Counted from the stretch's first letter, positions 9,844-20,344 are shown. The stretch: 64,000 nucleotides of DNA from Zunongwangia profunda SM-A87 (GCF_000023465.1 NC_014041.1:5013501-5077500), one strand, 5' to 3'. Notes: generated by a model from the sequence alone, not told the origin. Translations and numbers: made by a program.

Positions 9844-9986
9844 AAGCCGAGGCAAGTGCGCAAGGTAATTAATAGTAAACCTTTCTATAATTTTAGAGAA
9901 TACTTAGTGATGACATTGCGAGTCAGGCACGGGATCCTAATTATAGGCTATCAAAATTCAATAAAAACATCGGTTTACATATTTCT

Positions 9987-10018
9987 AAAACAGCCTCTCA
10001 AAACTGAAAGGCTGTTTT
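9987..10018. terminator. Bidirectional intrinsic terminator
   Basis: AAAACAGCCT (9987-9996) pairs with AGGCTGTTTT (10009-10018), giving a 10-bp stem with A and T tracts on either side. It sits between the acetyltransferase (+) and the convergent GH97 gene (-), so it can end transcripts from both sides. Confidence 0.8.
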
Positions 10019-10032
10019 ATACTATTTTATCT

Positions 10033-11982
10033 TTATAATTCATATAAAACGGCACCGCCCTCAGGGAGTAATTCAATTTCTAATGTGCCGTTACTTTTGA
10101 TTTTCGAGGTTTTATAGCCTGCTGTTTGATCTTTATTATCATAAAGATGTTTAACCTCTTTTCCTGCAAGCATAGGTAGCTCTAATGCTATTTTTCGCTG
10201 CTCTTTTGTGGCATTGCTAACCGCAACATACCACCGGTCACCTTTTCTACGTGCCAGGGCACAATAATCTTCAGGTTCTCCGCCAATGTAAATGGTTTCA
10301 TCCCAGACCGTTGGTACTTCCTTTATAAAATCCAAAACATGATCCGGCTGCTCTTCCAGATTATTTGGAGTTAAACCGAAATGCTGAATTGGCGAAAAGT
10401 ACAACACAGAAGTTGCCAGCTCAAAAGCATCTGTAGTACTTCTTATGGTGCCGTTTTTCTGCTCCCTGGACATTTTCTGATTTAAGAACACGGGGGCAAA
10501 ATCCATTGCTCCAACCGCATTTCTTATAAAAGGTAATATTGTTGAATTTAAAGCATGTTTATCTAAAGCATCCTGACGGAAGATTAGATTTTCTGAAGCC
10601 AAAACAGCCTCTGAAGTCACATAATTTGGATACATTTTTTGCCAGCCTCTTGGAAGCGTACAACCGTGAAAAGTAATTCCCAGTCCGTAGTCATTAGCAT
10701 CTGTCAAAATATCTTCATATAACTTCATGGTGGTTTGTTTGTCTCCTCCAAAGAAATCAATTTTCAAACCTTTCACACCTATTTTTTGCAGCCATTCCAT
10801 TTCCTTTTTCCTGGCGATACTGGTATTCATTTTATCCTGTGGTGTTTGTGGTGCTTCATTCCAATAACCATTAGAATTATACCATAGCAGCACCTCTACA
10901 TTTTTGGACCGGGCATATTTTACCAGTTTTTCCATTCTTTTGTGACCAATATTATTATCCCACCAGTTATCGATTAAAACATATTCAAATCCCAAACTCG
11001 AAGCCATATCGATATATTTAATCTGATCGTCATAATTAATACTGTTATCCTGCCAGACGATCCAGCTCCAGGCGGCTCGTCCCATTTTATAATCGATTGT
11101 AGGTTTATATTTTGGTTCTACCAAATCGAATGCTACGGTAGATTCTACAATTGGTTTTAAACTTTCCCCCAAAGTGATGGTTCGCCACGGCGTTTTTGCC
11201 GGCATAGCCATCGCTGCAAACGCATCACCAATACTGTTATTTTCTCCTTCCTGAGGAAATTCTACCGTAAAAACCCCATCTTGTGTGGATTCACTTAATC
11301 TACTGCCCGGATAACCTCCGTCTACCCCGGTTTCAGAAATCAAAACCCATCCTTTTTCACCTAATTTGAATAAAGCAGGAAATGTATATCCTACTCCGTA
11401 AGTTGATGGTTCTCCTAATTTTTCACCTAGGGTATACTCCTCTTCATAAGAGGGTTTAGTTTCCATCCAGCCCGTCATTGGTAATGCTTGCGGCGTAATA
11501 TATGTAGTTGCATAATCTGGTAAATTAAAACCTGAAGCTTCTTCAAAAATCTTTACATTAGATCGCCCTGCTTTCGATTTTAGTGTATACGAATAAGCCA
11601 CATCGCGATTAGAAACTCTAAAATAAACAAACAAGGTATCCTGATGCTCATTTATAAACTTCGAAACCAACTCGGTTGCTTTATAATCTACATGACTAAC
11701 TTTAGCACGATCGAGATCGTATGAATTTTCGATCGTATTTACTTCAGCAGAAATAAATTTTAGTTGAGATGAAAAATCTCCTAACGAGGTCTTTAAACCT
11801 AAAGGTGAATCTTCTAAAAACTGCGCTTCGGCATAATGAATATCGTAAGATACTTTTCCGTTGTTTTCATGTACCTGCAATTGTATTTTTTGATCTGGAC
11901 TTTTAATTTCTGCCACCTGTGCCTGTATCGCATTCGCAAAAATTAAACACCCTATAGAGAGAACAAATTTTACTGATTTCAT
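10033..11982 (-). CDS. Glycoside hydrolase family 97 (alpha-glucosidase/alpha-galactosidase type)
   Basis: A secreted 649-aa enzyme with a signal peptide ending near AIQAQ (residue 21). The order is an N-terminal beta-sandwich, a (beta/alpha)8 barrel and a C-terminal beta domain. The barrel carries LIDNWWD, LLWYNSNG, GLKIDFFGGD and ITFHGCTLPRGW. GH97 contains both inverting enzymes (SusB type, two Glu as base) and retaining ones, whose nucleophile is an Asp in the KxDF strand. Here Asp409 in KIDFF is present, which favours the retaining, alpha-galactosidase-like branch (inference). It is the last gene of PUL 1 and probably removes terminal alpha-linked sugars in the periplasm. Confidence 0.9.
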   Translation of the reverse strand: MKSVKFVLSIGCLIFANAIQAQVAEIKSPDQKIQLQVHENNGKVSYDIHYAEAQFLEDSPLGLKTSLGDFSSQLKFISAEVNTIENSYDLDRAKVSHVDYKATELVSKFINEHQDTLFVYFRVSNRDVAYSYTLKSKAGRSNVKIFEEASGFNLPDYATTYITPQALPMTGWMETKPSYEEEYTLGEKLGEPSTYGVGYTFPALFKLGEKGWVLISETGVDGGYPGSRLSESTQDGVFTVEFPQEGENNSIGDAFAAMAMPAKTPWRTITLGESLKPIVESTVAFDLVEPKYKPTIDYKMGRAAWSWIVWQDNSINYDDQIKYIDMASSLGFEYVLIDNWWDNNIGHKRMEKLVKYARSKNVEVLLWYNSNGYWNEAPQTPQDKMNTSIARKKEMEWLQKIGVKGLKIDFFGGDKQTTMKLYEDILTDANDYGLGITFHGCTLPRGWQKMYPNYVTSEAVLASENLIFRQDALDKHALNSTILPFIRNAVGAMDFAPVFLNQKMSREQKNGTIRSTTDAFELATSVLYFSPIQHFGLTPNNLEEQPDHVLDFIKEVPTVWDETIYIGGEPEDYCALARRKGDRWYVAVSNATKEQRKIALELPMLAGKEVKHLYDNKDQTAGYKTSKIKSNGTLEIELLPEGGAVLYEL

Positions 11983-12039
11983 TTTTATAATTAGAGTTAA
12001 ATTGGAGGATAGTTTTATACTTAAATTGTTTTGGAAGAT

Positions 12040-13050
12040 TTACTTTTTTGAAGATACTATAATTTTGTTTTTGCTATCATCTACTTCCAGCAAAGCAGGG
12101 ATTCGAATATAATTCCCCCTGGCACCTACGCGATGACTATGAAGTGCCATTAACAACTTCCCTTCAAAGGTTTTAAACATCATCCCATGCCCAAAATTAG
12201 GCGGAGTAATGGGATCTTTTTCCTGGATCCAGGGACCGTCTAAAGTGCCGCTTTCAGAATAAGCTACTCCCTGAACATAATCTCCAAACACCCAGCTTGT
12301 CCAAATCATCCCTAATTTTCCGGTTTGTGTTTCGAACAAAAACGGGCCGTCAGTTACTTTATTTGGTTTTATTTTTCCATCTTCCGTGCGCTCTTTACTC
12401 CATGGGGAATCACTTGCTTTAAATAGCAATTCGCCTTCACCTATCGAACCACTTAGGTCGGGTTTTAGCTGGATTTTCTCTATCGTACCGTCCCAGTTTT
12501 GCAGCCATTCATAGCAATAAACCATATAAGGCTTATTATCTTTATCTATCCAGAAGGTTCCATCTAAAGTTGGTTTATCTGCCGGAAGATAGGTTTTATC
12601 TTCCATTGGTTTATAAGGACCCTCTGGCGAATCACTTACCAGAATATGGCTGGCACGACGTTCAATTTTATTGCCTTTCACCGTATCTATAATGACTTCA
12701 CGATTGGTAAAGGTGGCAAAATAATAATATTTGTCTTTGAATTGATGAATTTCCGCTGCCCAGATCATCGGTCGCTTTCCCATCCACGAATCAGGATCGG
12801 TTTCTACCACCGTAAAAGGTCCATCCCAAAGTTTAAGATCCTTGCTCTTCCAGAGTTTACCGCCAGTACCCGTCATATAATAGGTTTGGGTGTTTTTATC
12901 TGCCAAAATAAAAGGATCACTAAGCCGAATAGAATCTATAGGGATAGCCGTTTGCACTTTTAGATTAGATTGAGCGAATAAGCCTGTCGAAAACAGAAAA
13001 AATAAGAACATCAATAACGCATGATTAATAGAGCTTCTTTTTGTTCTCAT
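12040..13050 (-). CDS. Glycoside hydrolase family 43 protein
   Basis: A secreted 336-aa five-bladed beta-propeller glycosidase with a signal peptide of about 26 residues. The GH43 general base is visible as Asp45 in RLSDPFIL, and the pKa-modulating Asp as Asp163 in TLDGTFW. At the position of the acid Glu (usually E-G/A-P) the protein has Asp234 in VTDGPF. Many Bacteroidota GH43-like proteins share a DGP variant, so this may define a subgroup with altered chemistry or specificity. GH43 members remove arabinofuranose, xylose or galactose. Lying between GH30 and GH97 genes, it is likely an exo-acting trimming enzyme. Confidence 0.87.
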   Translation of the reverse strand: MRTKRSSINHALLMFLFFLFSTGLFAQSNLKVQTAIPIDSIRLSDPFILADKNTQTYYMTGTGGKLWKSKDLKLWDGPFTVVETDPDSWMGKRPMIWAAEIHQFKDKYYYFATFTNREVIIDTVKGNKIERRASHILVSDSPEGPYKPMEDKTYLPADKPTLDGTFWIDKDNKPYMVYCYEWLQNWDGTIEKIQLKPDLSGSIGEGELLFKASDSPWSKERTEDGKIKPNKVTDGPFLFETQTGKLGMIWTSWVFGDYVQGVAYSESGTLDGPWIQEKDPITPPNFGHGMMFKTFEGKLLMALHSHRVGARGNYIRIPALLEVDDSKNKIIVSSKK

Positions 13051-13081
13051 TTTTTAAGCATTTTAGATTGATGATTTTTGC

Positions 13082-14623
13082 TTATTTAAGATCTGATACA
13101 ACGGTCACAATAGATCTTTCAGGAATAACAATATGGCTTTCACTATTCAAAGTATATGCTAAATCTTGATCTTTAGAAGTTGTATAGCTTTTAAAATTAA
13201 CAATATCATTGTTATTCAGAGATTGTTTTATTTTGATTGCTTTTTCTTCAGAATTAATAATCACCAAAGTAACTTTAGATTTGGCTTTATTGATATAGGC
13301 TGAAGCAAGTAAAGAAGAATCTTTAGAAACCGAAGCTTTTATCCTTTTGCTATCAGGCTCAATAAATCTACTATAATTCCCTAAAACCCAAAGCATTTTA
13401 CTCTCATAGAAATTACCGTCTTTTTTATTTTTATCAATATAAATTAATCCATCTTTATAATCATAGGGGGAAATTGCCATCCACCAATGCCATGCCGATG
13501 CATTAGCAATTGCCAAATCGCTATGAATTACTTTCGCCATATACAAAGCCGGATCTATACCAAGATCTCTTCCATTTCCTTCAATTTCGCCATTATTATC
13601 ACCCAGAATACAATATTCAGACATCCAGAATTTAAGTCCTTCTACTGCTTTTAAAGATTCAGAAAGAGTCTCTCTTTCTTTTATCAATTTTTGATCTGGT
13701 GATGTTGTAAAATAACTATGTCCAGAAATGGTATGGCTAAGATTAGGTAAATTACCTATGTAATTTTTAGATTCAGAATTAAAAAATTCTGTGATCTGAT
13801 TTCCTCTTCCTGGCCGATTATCTTCTCTGCTGAGGTAATTTATTTGTCCCGCTTCAGTAATATCTATTTTGGCCTTTATACCTTTTTTTGTTATTGCTGA
13901 ATCCAGAACTTTTACAAAATCTGCAATTTCATGATTCCAAAAAGGAGTTCCCTCCTGCCCGGCATCAGCCCAATCCCATTGTGGCTCATTTAAAGGACTA
14001 ATATAATCTACCTCTAATCCCATTTTTTCTAAACCAATAGCCGAATTGGTTAAATAAGTAGCAAAATTTTGAAACTCACTTTTATGCAAATTAGAAATCT
14101 GACCAGAAACACTATAGGCTTTGTTGTTTTTGGTAAACTCTACCGGTGGGCTATTGGAAAATAACAGCAGTTGATCTACCCCATAATCTTTAGCTTTTTG
14201 TGCAAACCAAACCTGGCCTTTTTGTTTTTGAAAGTTATAAGAACCATTCTTATTAAGAAAGGATTCCGCTCTACGCCATTCGTCTTTAATATCACTTTTC
14301 TCTGCCTGCTCACTACTGCCTGCTCCTAAATTAAATCGCCAAAGTGATAAACCAATTCCTTTAGGGTTACCCTCTAAATCTACCTCCTTACTAAAAAGTA
14401 AGGAGGCAATTTTTTCTTTTTTACTTTTTGGCCACAATCCTACAAACTGGCAGGACCATGCATCTGAGGCTCCAAAATTGTCTATGTTTTGGTAAACAAC
14501 AGAGGTATCTATTTTAATTTGACAGACAATACTTGTAGCGTTTTCTACACTAGATTGCCCTAAACAGGAAAATCTGACCAGTAATAGGATTATAAAAATC
14601 CTATAGATCGATCTTTTGTGCAT
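13082..14623 (-). CDS. Glycoside hydrolase family 30 protein (possible endo-beta-1,6-galactanase or xylanase type)
   Basis: A secreted 513-aa retaining glycosidase with a (beta/alpha)8 barrel and C-terminal beta domain. The acid/base is Glu213 in ISPLNEPQWDW and the nucleophile Glu336 in FWMSEYC. The N-terminal region has the GH30 signature NFGASDAWSCQFVG. The protein starts inside the end of the DUF3823 gene (23-nt overlap), which implies translational coupling. GH30 members attack beta-1,6-galactan, glucuronoxylan or beta-glucans. The absence of a xylan-type partner (no GH10, GH67 or GH115) and the presence of GH43 and GH97 make an arabinogalactan side chain plausible, but this is inference. 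Confidence 0.88.
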   Translation of the reverse strand: MHKRSIYRIFIILLLVRFSCLGQSSVENATSIVCQIKIDTSVVYQNIDNFGASDAWSCQFVGLWPKSKKEKIASLLFSKEVDLEGNPKGIGLSLWRFNLGAGSSEQAEKSDIKDEWRRAESFLNKNGSYNFQKQKGQVWFAQKAKDYGVDQLLLFSNSPPVEFTKNNKAYSVSGQISNLHKSEFQNFATYLTNSAIGLEKMGLEVDYISPLNEPQWDWADAGQEGTPFWNHEIADFVKVLDSAITKKGIKAKIDITEAGQINYLSREDNRPGRGNQITEFFNSESKNYIGNLPNLSHTISGHSYFTTSPDQKLIKERETLSESLKAVEGLKFWMSEYCILGDNNGEIEGNGRDLGIDPALYMAKVIHSDLAIANASAWHWWMAISPYDYKDGLIYIDKNKKDGNFYESKMLWVLGNYSRFIEPDSKRIKASVSKDSSLLASAYINKAKSKVTLVIINSEEKAIKIKQSLNNNDIVNFKSYTTSKDQDLAYTLNSESHIVIPERSIVTVVSDLK

Positions 14624-15272
14624 GGGTATAAATTAACTCGTTAGCCATCGAAGATTTAGCCCCAATCCGAACAAAAAGATAGCCTTCATCTCTTAAAGAT
14701 TCTGGTATTTCTATAGCTACCGAATTACTTGTCCCAAACTCAAAACTTTCGAGTTCTATAACCTTATTAAAGTCGTTTATATTTCTATCCAAGAGAATAT
14801 TCCTGCTAAGCATGATGCTTATTTCCTGAACGTTAGTATCTGCTACGATCTGATCAATTTGAAAGTTTGCACTCAAAGTTGATCCATTCATCTGAAAGTT
14901 TTCATTAGAGATATTGATATATGGTGTTACTGGCACATCTACCTGAGTATTTCCACTTACCTGCACTACAATAGTATCGTTTAATTGTGGCAACCAGGGA
15001 TCGCCTCCACGGCGAACCAGTTTATATTCTCCTTCAAAAAGAGATACCGAATACGTACCATCCTGAGCAATAAATACAGGAATTAATTCATTCAAAGCAT
15101 AACCATCCTGCCATATCTGGAATTCGGCACTATTAGATCTTACAGATATGGGTTCTCCCTGGTAGGTCACCTGTCCTTCCAGCATGGCTTTAGGAGCATC
15201 AAAATTATCTAATTCACAACCAGCAAGCACCATGCTTATGGATATAAGGCTGTATAATATATATTTTTTCAT
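14601..15272 (-). CDS. DUF3823 lipoprotein of PUL 1
   Basis: A 223-aa predicted outer-surface lipoprotein with lipobox VLAGC (Cys19). It is made of two small beta-sandwich-like modules: an N-terminal one with LEGQVTYQGEPISV and GEYKLVRRGGDPW, and a C-terminal one of about 90 residues. DUF3823 proteins are found right after susCD in Bacteroidota, where SusE/SusF-type glycan-binding proteins often sit. A role in surface glycan binding is inferred from position only. It is followed by the overlapping GH30 gene. Confidence 0.82.
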   Translation of the reverse strand: MKKYILYSLISISMVLAGCELDNFDAPKAMLEGQVTYQGEPISVRSNSAEFQIWQDGYALNELIPVFIAQDGTYSVSLFEGEYKLVRRGGDPWLPQLNDTIVVQVSGNTQVDVPVTPYINISNENFQMNGSTLSANFQIDQIVADTNVQEISIMLSRNILLDRNINDFNKVIELESFEFGTSNSVAIEIPESLRDEGYLFVRIGAKSSMANELIYTHAQKIDL

Positions 15273-15303
15273 TACAAATAAGTTTTCGTTAAAGCTTAAA
15301 ATT

Positions 15304-17163
15304 CTAGTGGAAAGGATTTCTAACCAGCTTTGGATTATTATTAAGAACTCCCTGATCTATCGAAGCGTAATAATTACCTAATCTAAACAGGCGAGCTCTT
15401 CTAAATCGGGTTGGTCTTATCTTGTTATAGATATAATGATTATTATCTGGGTGCCCGGGGCGTACTATTCTATACGGATATAAGCCATAAACAACCGCCT
15501 GTTCGCTATTCTCGTCTCCATCCCAAATTTCGTGTGCTATCCTCCAACGTTTTAAATCGAAAAAACGATGATCTTCAAAAGCCAGTTCTACACGACGCTC
15601 GTTACGTATATCATCCATAGTAAGGTTAGCAATACTATTCGCCGGAAAGCCGGCACGTTCTCTTAATGTATTTACATAGGCCGTAGCAGTTTCTACTTGC
15701 CCTAATTCGAATGCAGCCTCTGCTCCATTTAAGTAGATTTCCCCTAAACGGAACCATGGCCACCAATTTTCTGAAGCCACTCCTCTAGTACTCGCTCCTG
15801 AAGCATTACTCAAGAATTTGCGAATATAGAATCCTGTATTACTTACAAACTGTGCATTATCCTGCGGACCATCTGCACCCGTCCATAGTCCTCCATCACC
15901 GCTTCCGTCGGGAAAGCTATAAACACTTCCTAATCTTTGAGAAGTTTCATAAGAATATCCTGAACCATTCCACACCGCTACTCCTGCCTGTAAACTAACT
16001 TGTAGGCCTCTAAAAGAAGTTCCCGGATAAATAACAGTTCCATATAAACGAGCATCTTTATTGTCAAAAATACCGGTAAGCTCATCATACACTATAGGGC
16101 TACCGTCGGAATTAGTAATTCTTAATTCCCCATCACTACCATCCAAATAGTCAAAACTTTCCACCAGGTTTAAAGAAGGGGTAAGATTGGTGGGATATTC
16201 GTTGTCTTCGGTTAAGCTTCTTGGGATATTTTCGAAAGTAAAGCCATGAGTTTTTAAGCTGTTCTGAAAATCCTTGGCAAAAATCACCTCATTACTGGTT
16301 TTATCCATTAACATTTCATAGAAATTCATCCCCCTGTCTGGATTTGCATCGTATAAAGCGTAATTTCCGTTTTGTAAAATTTCATTAGAGGCTGCTAAAG
16401 ATCTTGTATAAAATTCATTCGCTCTGCCTGCAGGAATCCCTACTTCTCCCCCTGGCAAAGTAATTGGATTATCCATTAAGTTATTATATTTAGCTAAAGA
16501 GCCAGCATATAACATTGATCTACTTTCTAAAGCTAAAGCTGTATAATAATTAGCTCGTGTCTGGCTGCCATTATTTCCGGAAAGATCATCTTTAATATCC
16601 TCTAATTCTGCATAAATAAAATCGTAAACCTCAGCTTCCGTAGATCTTGGAATTTGTAAGTATTCGGGATCCCCACTATAATCATAAATAAGCTGCTCGG
16701 TTACCAGTGGTACCCCACCCATACGTTTTACCATTTCGAAGTAAACAAAAGTTCTGATGAATCTAAGTTCTGCTCCAAAAAGATTTTTTTGTTCGACATC
16801 AATTTCAGTACTAAACTCTTCCAGGTTATCAAGAGCTAAATTAATATCCCTTATAAAACCATAATCCCAGTAGCGTCCGTAATCATAATTATATTGAAAA
16901 TCATTCCTCCAGTTTTGATCGTTATGACCAGACCACATCGCGTCGTCTATCTCTGTCATTCCGCCAACATTAAATACCCCATGTAAACTTGGTAATCTAT
17001 CATAATAGTTAGCAAGAAGTGATTTAATCAACTCAGGGTCATTCCATAATTGTTCATCGCCGATAATATTTTTGGGTTGACGTTCCAGGTATGCATCGTT
17101 ATCACAGCTTATAACGCCTATAAAGCATGCAACTATTAAGATGCGTAAAATTGTATATTTCAT
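15304..17163 (-). CDS. SusD/RagB family nutrient-binding outer-membrane lipoprotein (PUL 1)
   Basis: A 619-aa surface lipoprotein with lipobox GVISC (Cys20). It has the tetratricopeptide-like helical SusD fold: the N-terminal part has LERQPKNIIGDEQLW and the C-terminal part ends with the usual WWPWFRLGEIYLNGAEAAFE, NERRVELAFEDHRFFDLKRW and terminal NPFH. SusD proteins form a lid over the SusC channel and bind the glycan. Its stop is 22 nt from the next start region and it follows susC directly, as expected for a SusCD pair. The ligand is not deducible. Confidence 0.95.
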   Translation of the reverse strand: MKYTILRILIVACFIGVISCDNDAYLERQPKNIIGDEQLWNDPELIKSLLANYYDRLPSLHGVFNVGGMTEIDDAMWSGHNDQNWRNDFQYNYDYGRYWDYGFIRDINLALDNLEEFSTEIDVEQKNLFGAELRFIRTFVYFEMVKRMGGVPLVTEQLIYDYSGDPEYLQIPRSTEAEVYDFIYAELEDIKDDLSGNNGSQTRANYYTALALESRSMLYAGSLAKYNNLMDNPITLPGGEVGIPAGRANEFYTRSLAASNEILQNGNYALYDANPDRGMNFYEMLMDKTSNEVIFAKDFQNSLKTHGFTFENIPRSLTEDNEYPTNLTPSLNLVESFDYLDGSDGELRITNSDGSPIVYDELTGIFDNKDARLYGTVIYPGTSFRGLQVSLQAGVAVWNGSGYSYETSQRLGSVYSFPDGSGDGGLWTGADGPQDNAQFVSNTGFYIRKFLSNASGASTRGVASENWWPWFRLGEIYLNGAEAAFELGQVETATAYVNTLRERAGFPANSIANLTMDDIRNERRVELAFEDHRFFDLKRWRIAHEIWDGDENSEQAVVYGLYPYRIVRPGHPDNNHYIYNKIRPTRFRRARLFRLGNYYASIDQGVLNNNPKLVRNPFH

Positions 17164-17185
17164 AATAATATTTTAATAACCTCTA

Positions 17186-20100
17186 TTAAAGTGAAAGATT
17201 TAAACCAACAACAATTGTTCTTTGTTGTGGATAAACTACTGAAGCATTTGCAGATATTTCTGGATCTATTTCGAAACCATTTACATTATCAAATGAAACC
17301 AGGTTAGAACCGGTTACATAAAAACGAAGTCTGTCTACATTTACTTTGGAAACCCATTCTTTAGGTAAAGTATAGCCCAGTTCAATATTTCTAAGTCTCA
17401 AAAACCATACATTAGTTAACCAGAAATCACTATTACGGTGGTTTGGCCCAACGTTTCCGTTACGTATAGCAGGATAACGTCCTGAAATCCATTCACTTTC
17501 AGGATCGTAAGGATCTGCTCTATGCCAACGATCTTCCAATAAATAAGCTGGAGAGTTTCCTCCTGCGTGAAATGGATTTCTTAGCTCATAGTTCTGATAC
17601 CAGGATTGCATGGTAGCTCCTGCTAGATCTATAGCAAGGTCGATATTCTTCCAATTCATTGCGATCGTACCTCCATAAGATATCATTGGAGACCAGCTAT
17701 CTGGGTAGCCAATAGGACGCTCGTCCATCCCATTAATCACACCGTCTTCGTTTACATCTTTGTAAATAAAGTCTCCAGGTAATAACGTCCGGTTATTTTG
17801 ACCATCAATATTTATAGGGTAGTTTCTAATTTCTTCTTCATTTTGGAACCTTCCCACAACCTGATATCCCCACCAGATACCTCCCCAACGGTCTTCTGCA
17901 GAGTTTCTATATTCTGCCCAGGAGTTTCCAAAACGTGGTTTATAGGTTGAAATACTTTTGTATCTTGAATAAGTGAAGTTTCCACTAACAGAATAATTAA
18001 AGTCATTTATAGAACTTTTGTACGTAATTATTCCTTCAGCTCCATTATAACCATTCTCATTAAGATTTTCCTCTGGTAAAGTATATCCTACTTCACTTGG
18101 AAGTAAAACATCATACTTTGGTGCAGGAACACCGGTTCTCCTTATTCTAAAAACATCTGCCGTAACACTAAGTTTATTATCAAACATTGTTAGATCAATA
18201 CCTATATTAGAATTGGTATTAGTTACCCATGATAAGTTTGTAATCGGTAAGTCTCTTGGCCGCAGTCCAGTAGTATAAGTTCCATCTAATACTGCACTTC
18301 CATTATCCCAGGTATATCCGCCTAAATAATCAAACATTCCCACTCCTTGTTCTTGGCCAGTTTCCCCGGTAGAAGCTCTAATTTTAAGATCGTCGATTAC
18401 ACCAGTAAGCGGTTCAAAAAACTTTTCATCTGAAATTCTCCAACCTAAAGAAATACCTGGAAAGAATCCCCAACGGTCTCCTTTGGGGTATAAATAGGAT
18501 GCATCGTATCTTCCTAATAATTCGACAATGTATTTATCATCGTAGCTATAATTAAATTTACCAATATAGCCTACTCGTGCCTGATAGTTCCAACCATCTG
18601 CGAAGAAGTTTAATTGATTAAATTCTAATAGCGGTAAATAATCATTAGATGGGTTAGTTCCCATTTGTTGATAATCCTGTTCAAAATCAGAGCGTTCGTA
18701 AGCAGCCATCGCAGAAAATGAATGTTTATCGATCTTCTTGGCATAATCTAATTTTATTTGAGAGAATGTACTAATATCTTCCCGCTCTGCCTGATATCTC
18801 CAACCAGCGTCAGATCCTCCTGTAGCATTATAAGTATCGTTGGCTTCGTCGTAAGTAAATACATCATATCTGTATTGGAAGCCATCAAATTTATTATTAC
18901 TGAAATTGTAAGAATAGGTTCCTCTTGCTTTTAAGCCGAAAGAAAATTCATATTCAGCATATAAGTTTACATTCAGGTTTCTGGCAAAGTTATCCTTATA
19001 TCCTACAATATCCCTTTTAAATAACGCCGGATTTCTTGAAAAATCCCTGGTTTGATTAGGATATTCCGGATTATTATTAGCATACGGAGGGGTAGTTGGT
19101 AGATTACTAAACAAGCCTAATATTGCAGAAAAATAGCCATCACCTCCCGGCAAACCAACATCATTAGTTTCCTCTATTCTACCACTTATTTGTGTACCTA
19201 CTTTTAATCTATCTGCTATCTGCGATTCGATATTAGCCTGTAAATTTGTTCGTTCATACGCGAAATCGTCCAATAAAGCTTCCTGATTTGTATTGGCCAA
19301 TGATAGATAATAATTAGTTTTATCTGTTCCGCCTGATACACTTGCATTTACATGATACTGTGGAACATTATCTCTCATAACAAAATCATAATAATCGTAA
19401 CTTTGATAACCAGGTAAGGTTCCCTCCTGCCATTTTTGTAATTCCTCTGGAGTAAAAACGGTATTTGGGTCACGACCTTCGTTTTGGGCTGCTTCTACAA
19501 GACCTCTGGTATATTGTGCTGCATTAGCAAGATCTGGAAATCTGGTAAGATTTTGCCAACCGGTATACCCATTAATACTAATCTTTGGCTGATCTGTCTT
19601 TCTTCCTTTTTTAGTGGTTACCAGTACAACACCGTTTGAAGCTCTCATTCCATACACCGCAGCAGAAGCATCCTTAAGAATAGTAATACTTTCTATATCT
19701 TCCGGGTTTAAAGAATTAAACATGTCGTTCCCTGAATTTCCGGTAGACTGCAACCAGTCGCGACCATTATCGCCGCCATAAGGGATCCCATCGATTACAT
19801 AAAGAGGATTTCCCATATTTCGAATTTCCAAGGAAGCACCGCGACCCGGACGTGCATCCTGAGCTCTTACAGAAACCCCCTGAATTTTACCGGCCAACGC
19901 CCCAGCGGTAGTCGTTGAAGTTGTACGAGAAATATCATCAGATTTAATGGTACTAATGGCACCCGTTACATCCTTTTCTCTTTTGGTACCATATCCTACT
20001 ACCACAACCTCATCCAATGCCTCTTCATTAGGTTGAAGGCTAATCTCGTAATAAGATTCGGTTGTTAATTCAATTTCCTTTTCTAAATATCCTATATAAG

Positions 20101-20344
20101 ACACTAAAAGGATCTGATCTTTTCCCTCTTGAATACTAATTTCAAATTCACCATCAAAATTAGTAACTACTCCGTTAGAAGTACCTTTTAATAACACCGA
20201 TGCTCCCGGTAAAGGTAAACCTGAGTTGTCCATTACCACACCAGAAATTTCTCGTTCCTGGGCGATAATAATTTGCGATAAAAGCGCAAAAAATAAAAAG
20301 CAAACTACTTTTAGCTTTTGCGATTGTAGTAAAATTTTATACAT
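17186..20344 (-). CDS. SusC/RagA family TonB-linked outer-membrane protein (PUL 1)
   Basis: A 1052-aa TonB-dependent transporter importing oligosaccharides across the outer membrane. After a signal peptide (to about 29) comes a carboxypeptidase-like domain (REISGVVMDNSGLPLPGASV), the SusC motif and TonB region (LDEVVVVGYGTKR near 115-127), the plug (PLYVIDGIPYGG, ILKDASAAVYGMRASNGVVLVT) and a 22-strand barrel ending in FSL-type aromatic residues (VVGLNLSL). It is the first gene of the PUL 1 operon and reads away from the hybrid regulator at 20890, which probably controls it. Confidence 0.95.
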   Translation of the reverse strand: MYKILLQSQKLKVVCFLFFALLSQIIIAQEREISGVVMDNSGLPLPGASVLLKGTSNGVVTNFDGEFEISIQEGKDQILLVSYIGYLEKEIELTTESYYEISLQPNEEALDEVVVVGYGTKREKDVTGAISTIKSDDISRTTSTTTAGALAGKIQGVSVRAQDARPGRGASLEIRNMGNPLYVIDGIPYGGDNGRDWLQSTGNSGNDMFNSLNPEDIESITILKDASAAVYGMRASNGVVLVTTKKGRKTDQPKISINGYTGWQNLTRFPDLANAAQYTRGLVEAAQNEGRDPNTVFTPEELQKWQEGTLPGYQSYDYYDFVMRDNVPQYHVNASVSGGTDKTNYYLSLANTNQEALLDDFAYERTNLQANIESQIADRLKVGTQISGRIEETNDVGLPGGDGYFSAILGLFSNLPTTPPYANNNPEYPNQTRDFSRNPALFKRDIVGYKDNFARNLNVNLYAEYEFSFGLKARGTYSYNFSNNKFDGFQYRYDVFTYDEANDTYNATGGSDAGWRYQAEREDISTFSQIKLDYAKKIDKHSFSAMAAYERSDFEQDYQQMGTNPSNDYLPLLEFNQLNFFADGWNYQARVGYIGKFNYSYDDKYIVELLGRYDASYLYPKGDRWGFFPGISLGWRISDEKFFEPLTGVIDDLKIRASTGETGQEQGVGMFDYLGGYTWDNGSAVLDGTYTTGLRPRDLPITNLSWVTNTNSNIGIDLTMFDNKLSVTADVFRIRRTGVPAPKYDVLLPSEVGYTLPEENLNENGYNGAEGIITYKSSINDFNYSVSGNFTYSRYKSISTYKPRFGNSWAEYRNSAEDRWGGIWWGYQVVGRFQNEEEIRNYPINIDGQNNRTLLPGDFIYKDVNEDGVINGMDERPIGYPDSWSPMISYGGTIAMNWKNIDLAIDLAGATMQSWYQNYELRNPFHAGGNSPAYLLEDRWHRADPYDPESEWISGRYPAIRNGNVGPNHRNSDFWLTNVWFLRLRNIELGYTLPKEWVSKVNVDRLRFYVTGSNLVSFDNVNGFEIDPEISANASVVYPQQRTIVVGLNLSL

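Noticed and set aside
9856..10038. 60-codon reading frame on the plus strand
   Set aside because: It has a weak start, runs through the terminator hairpin and shows no protein-like features.
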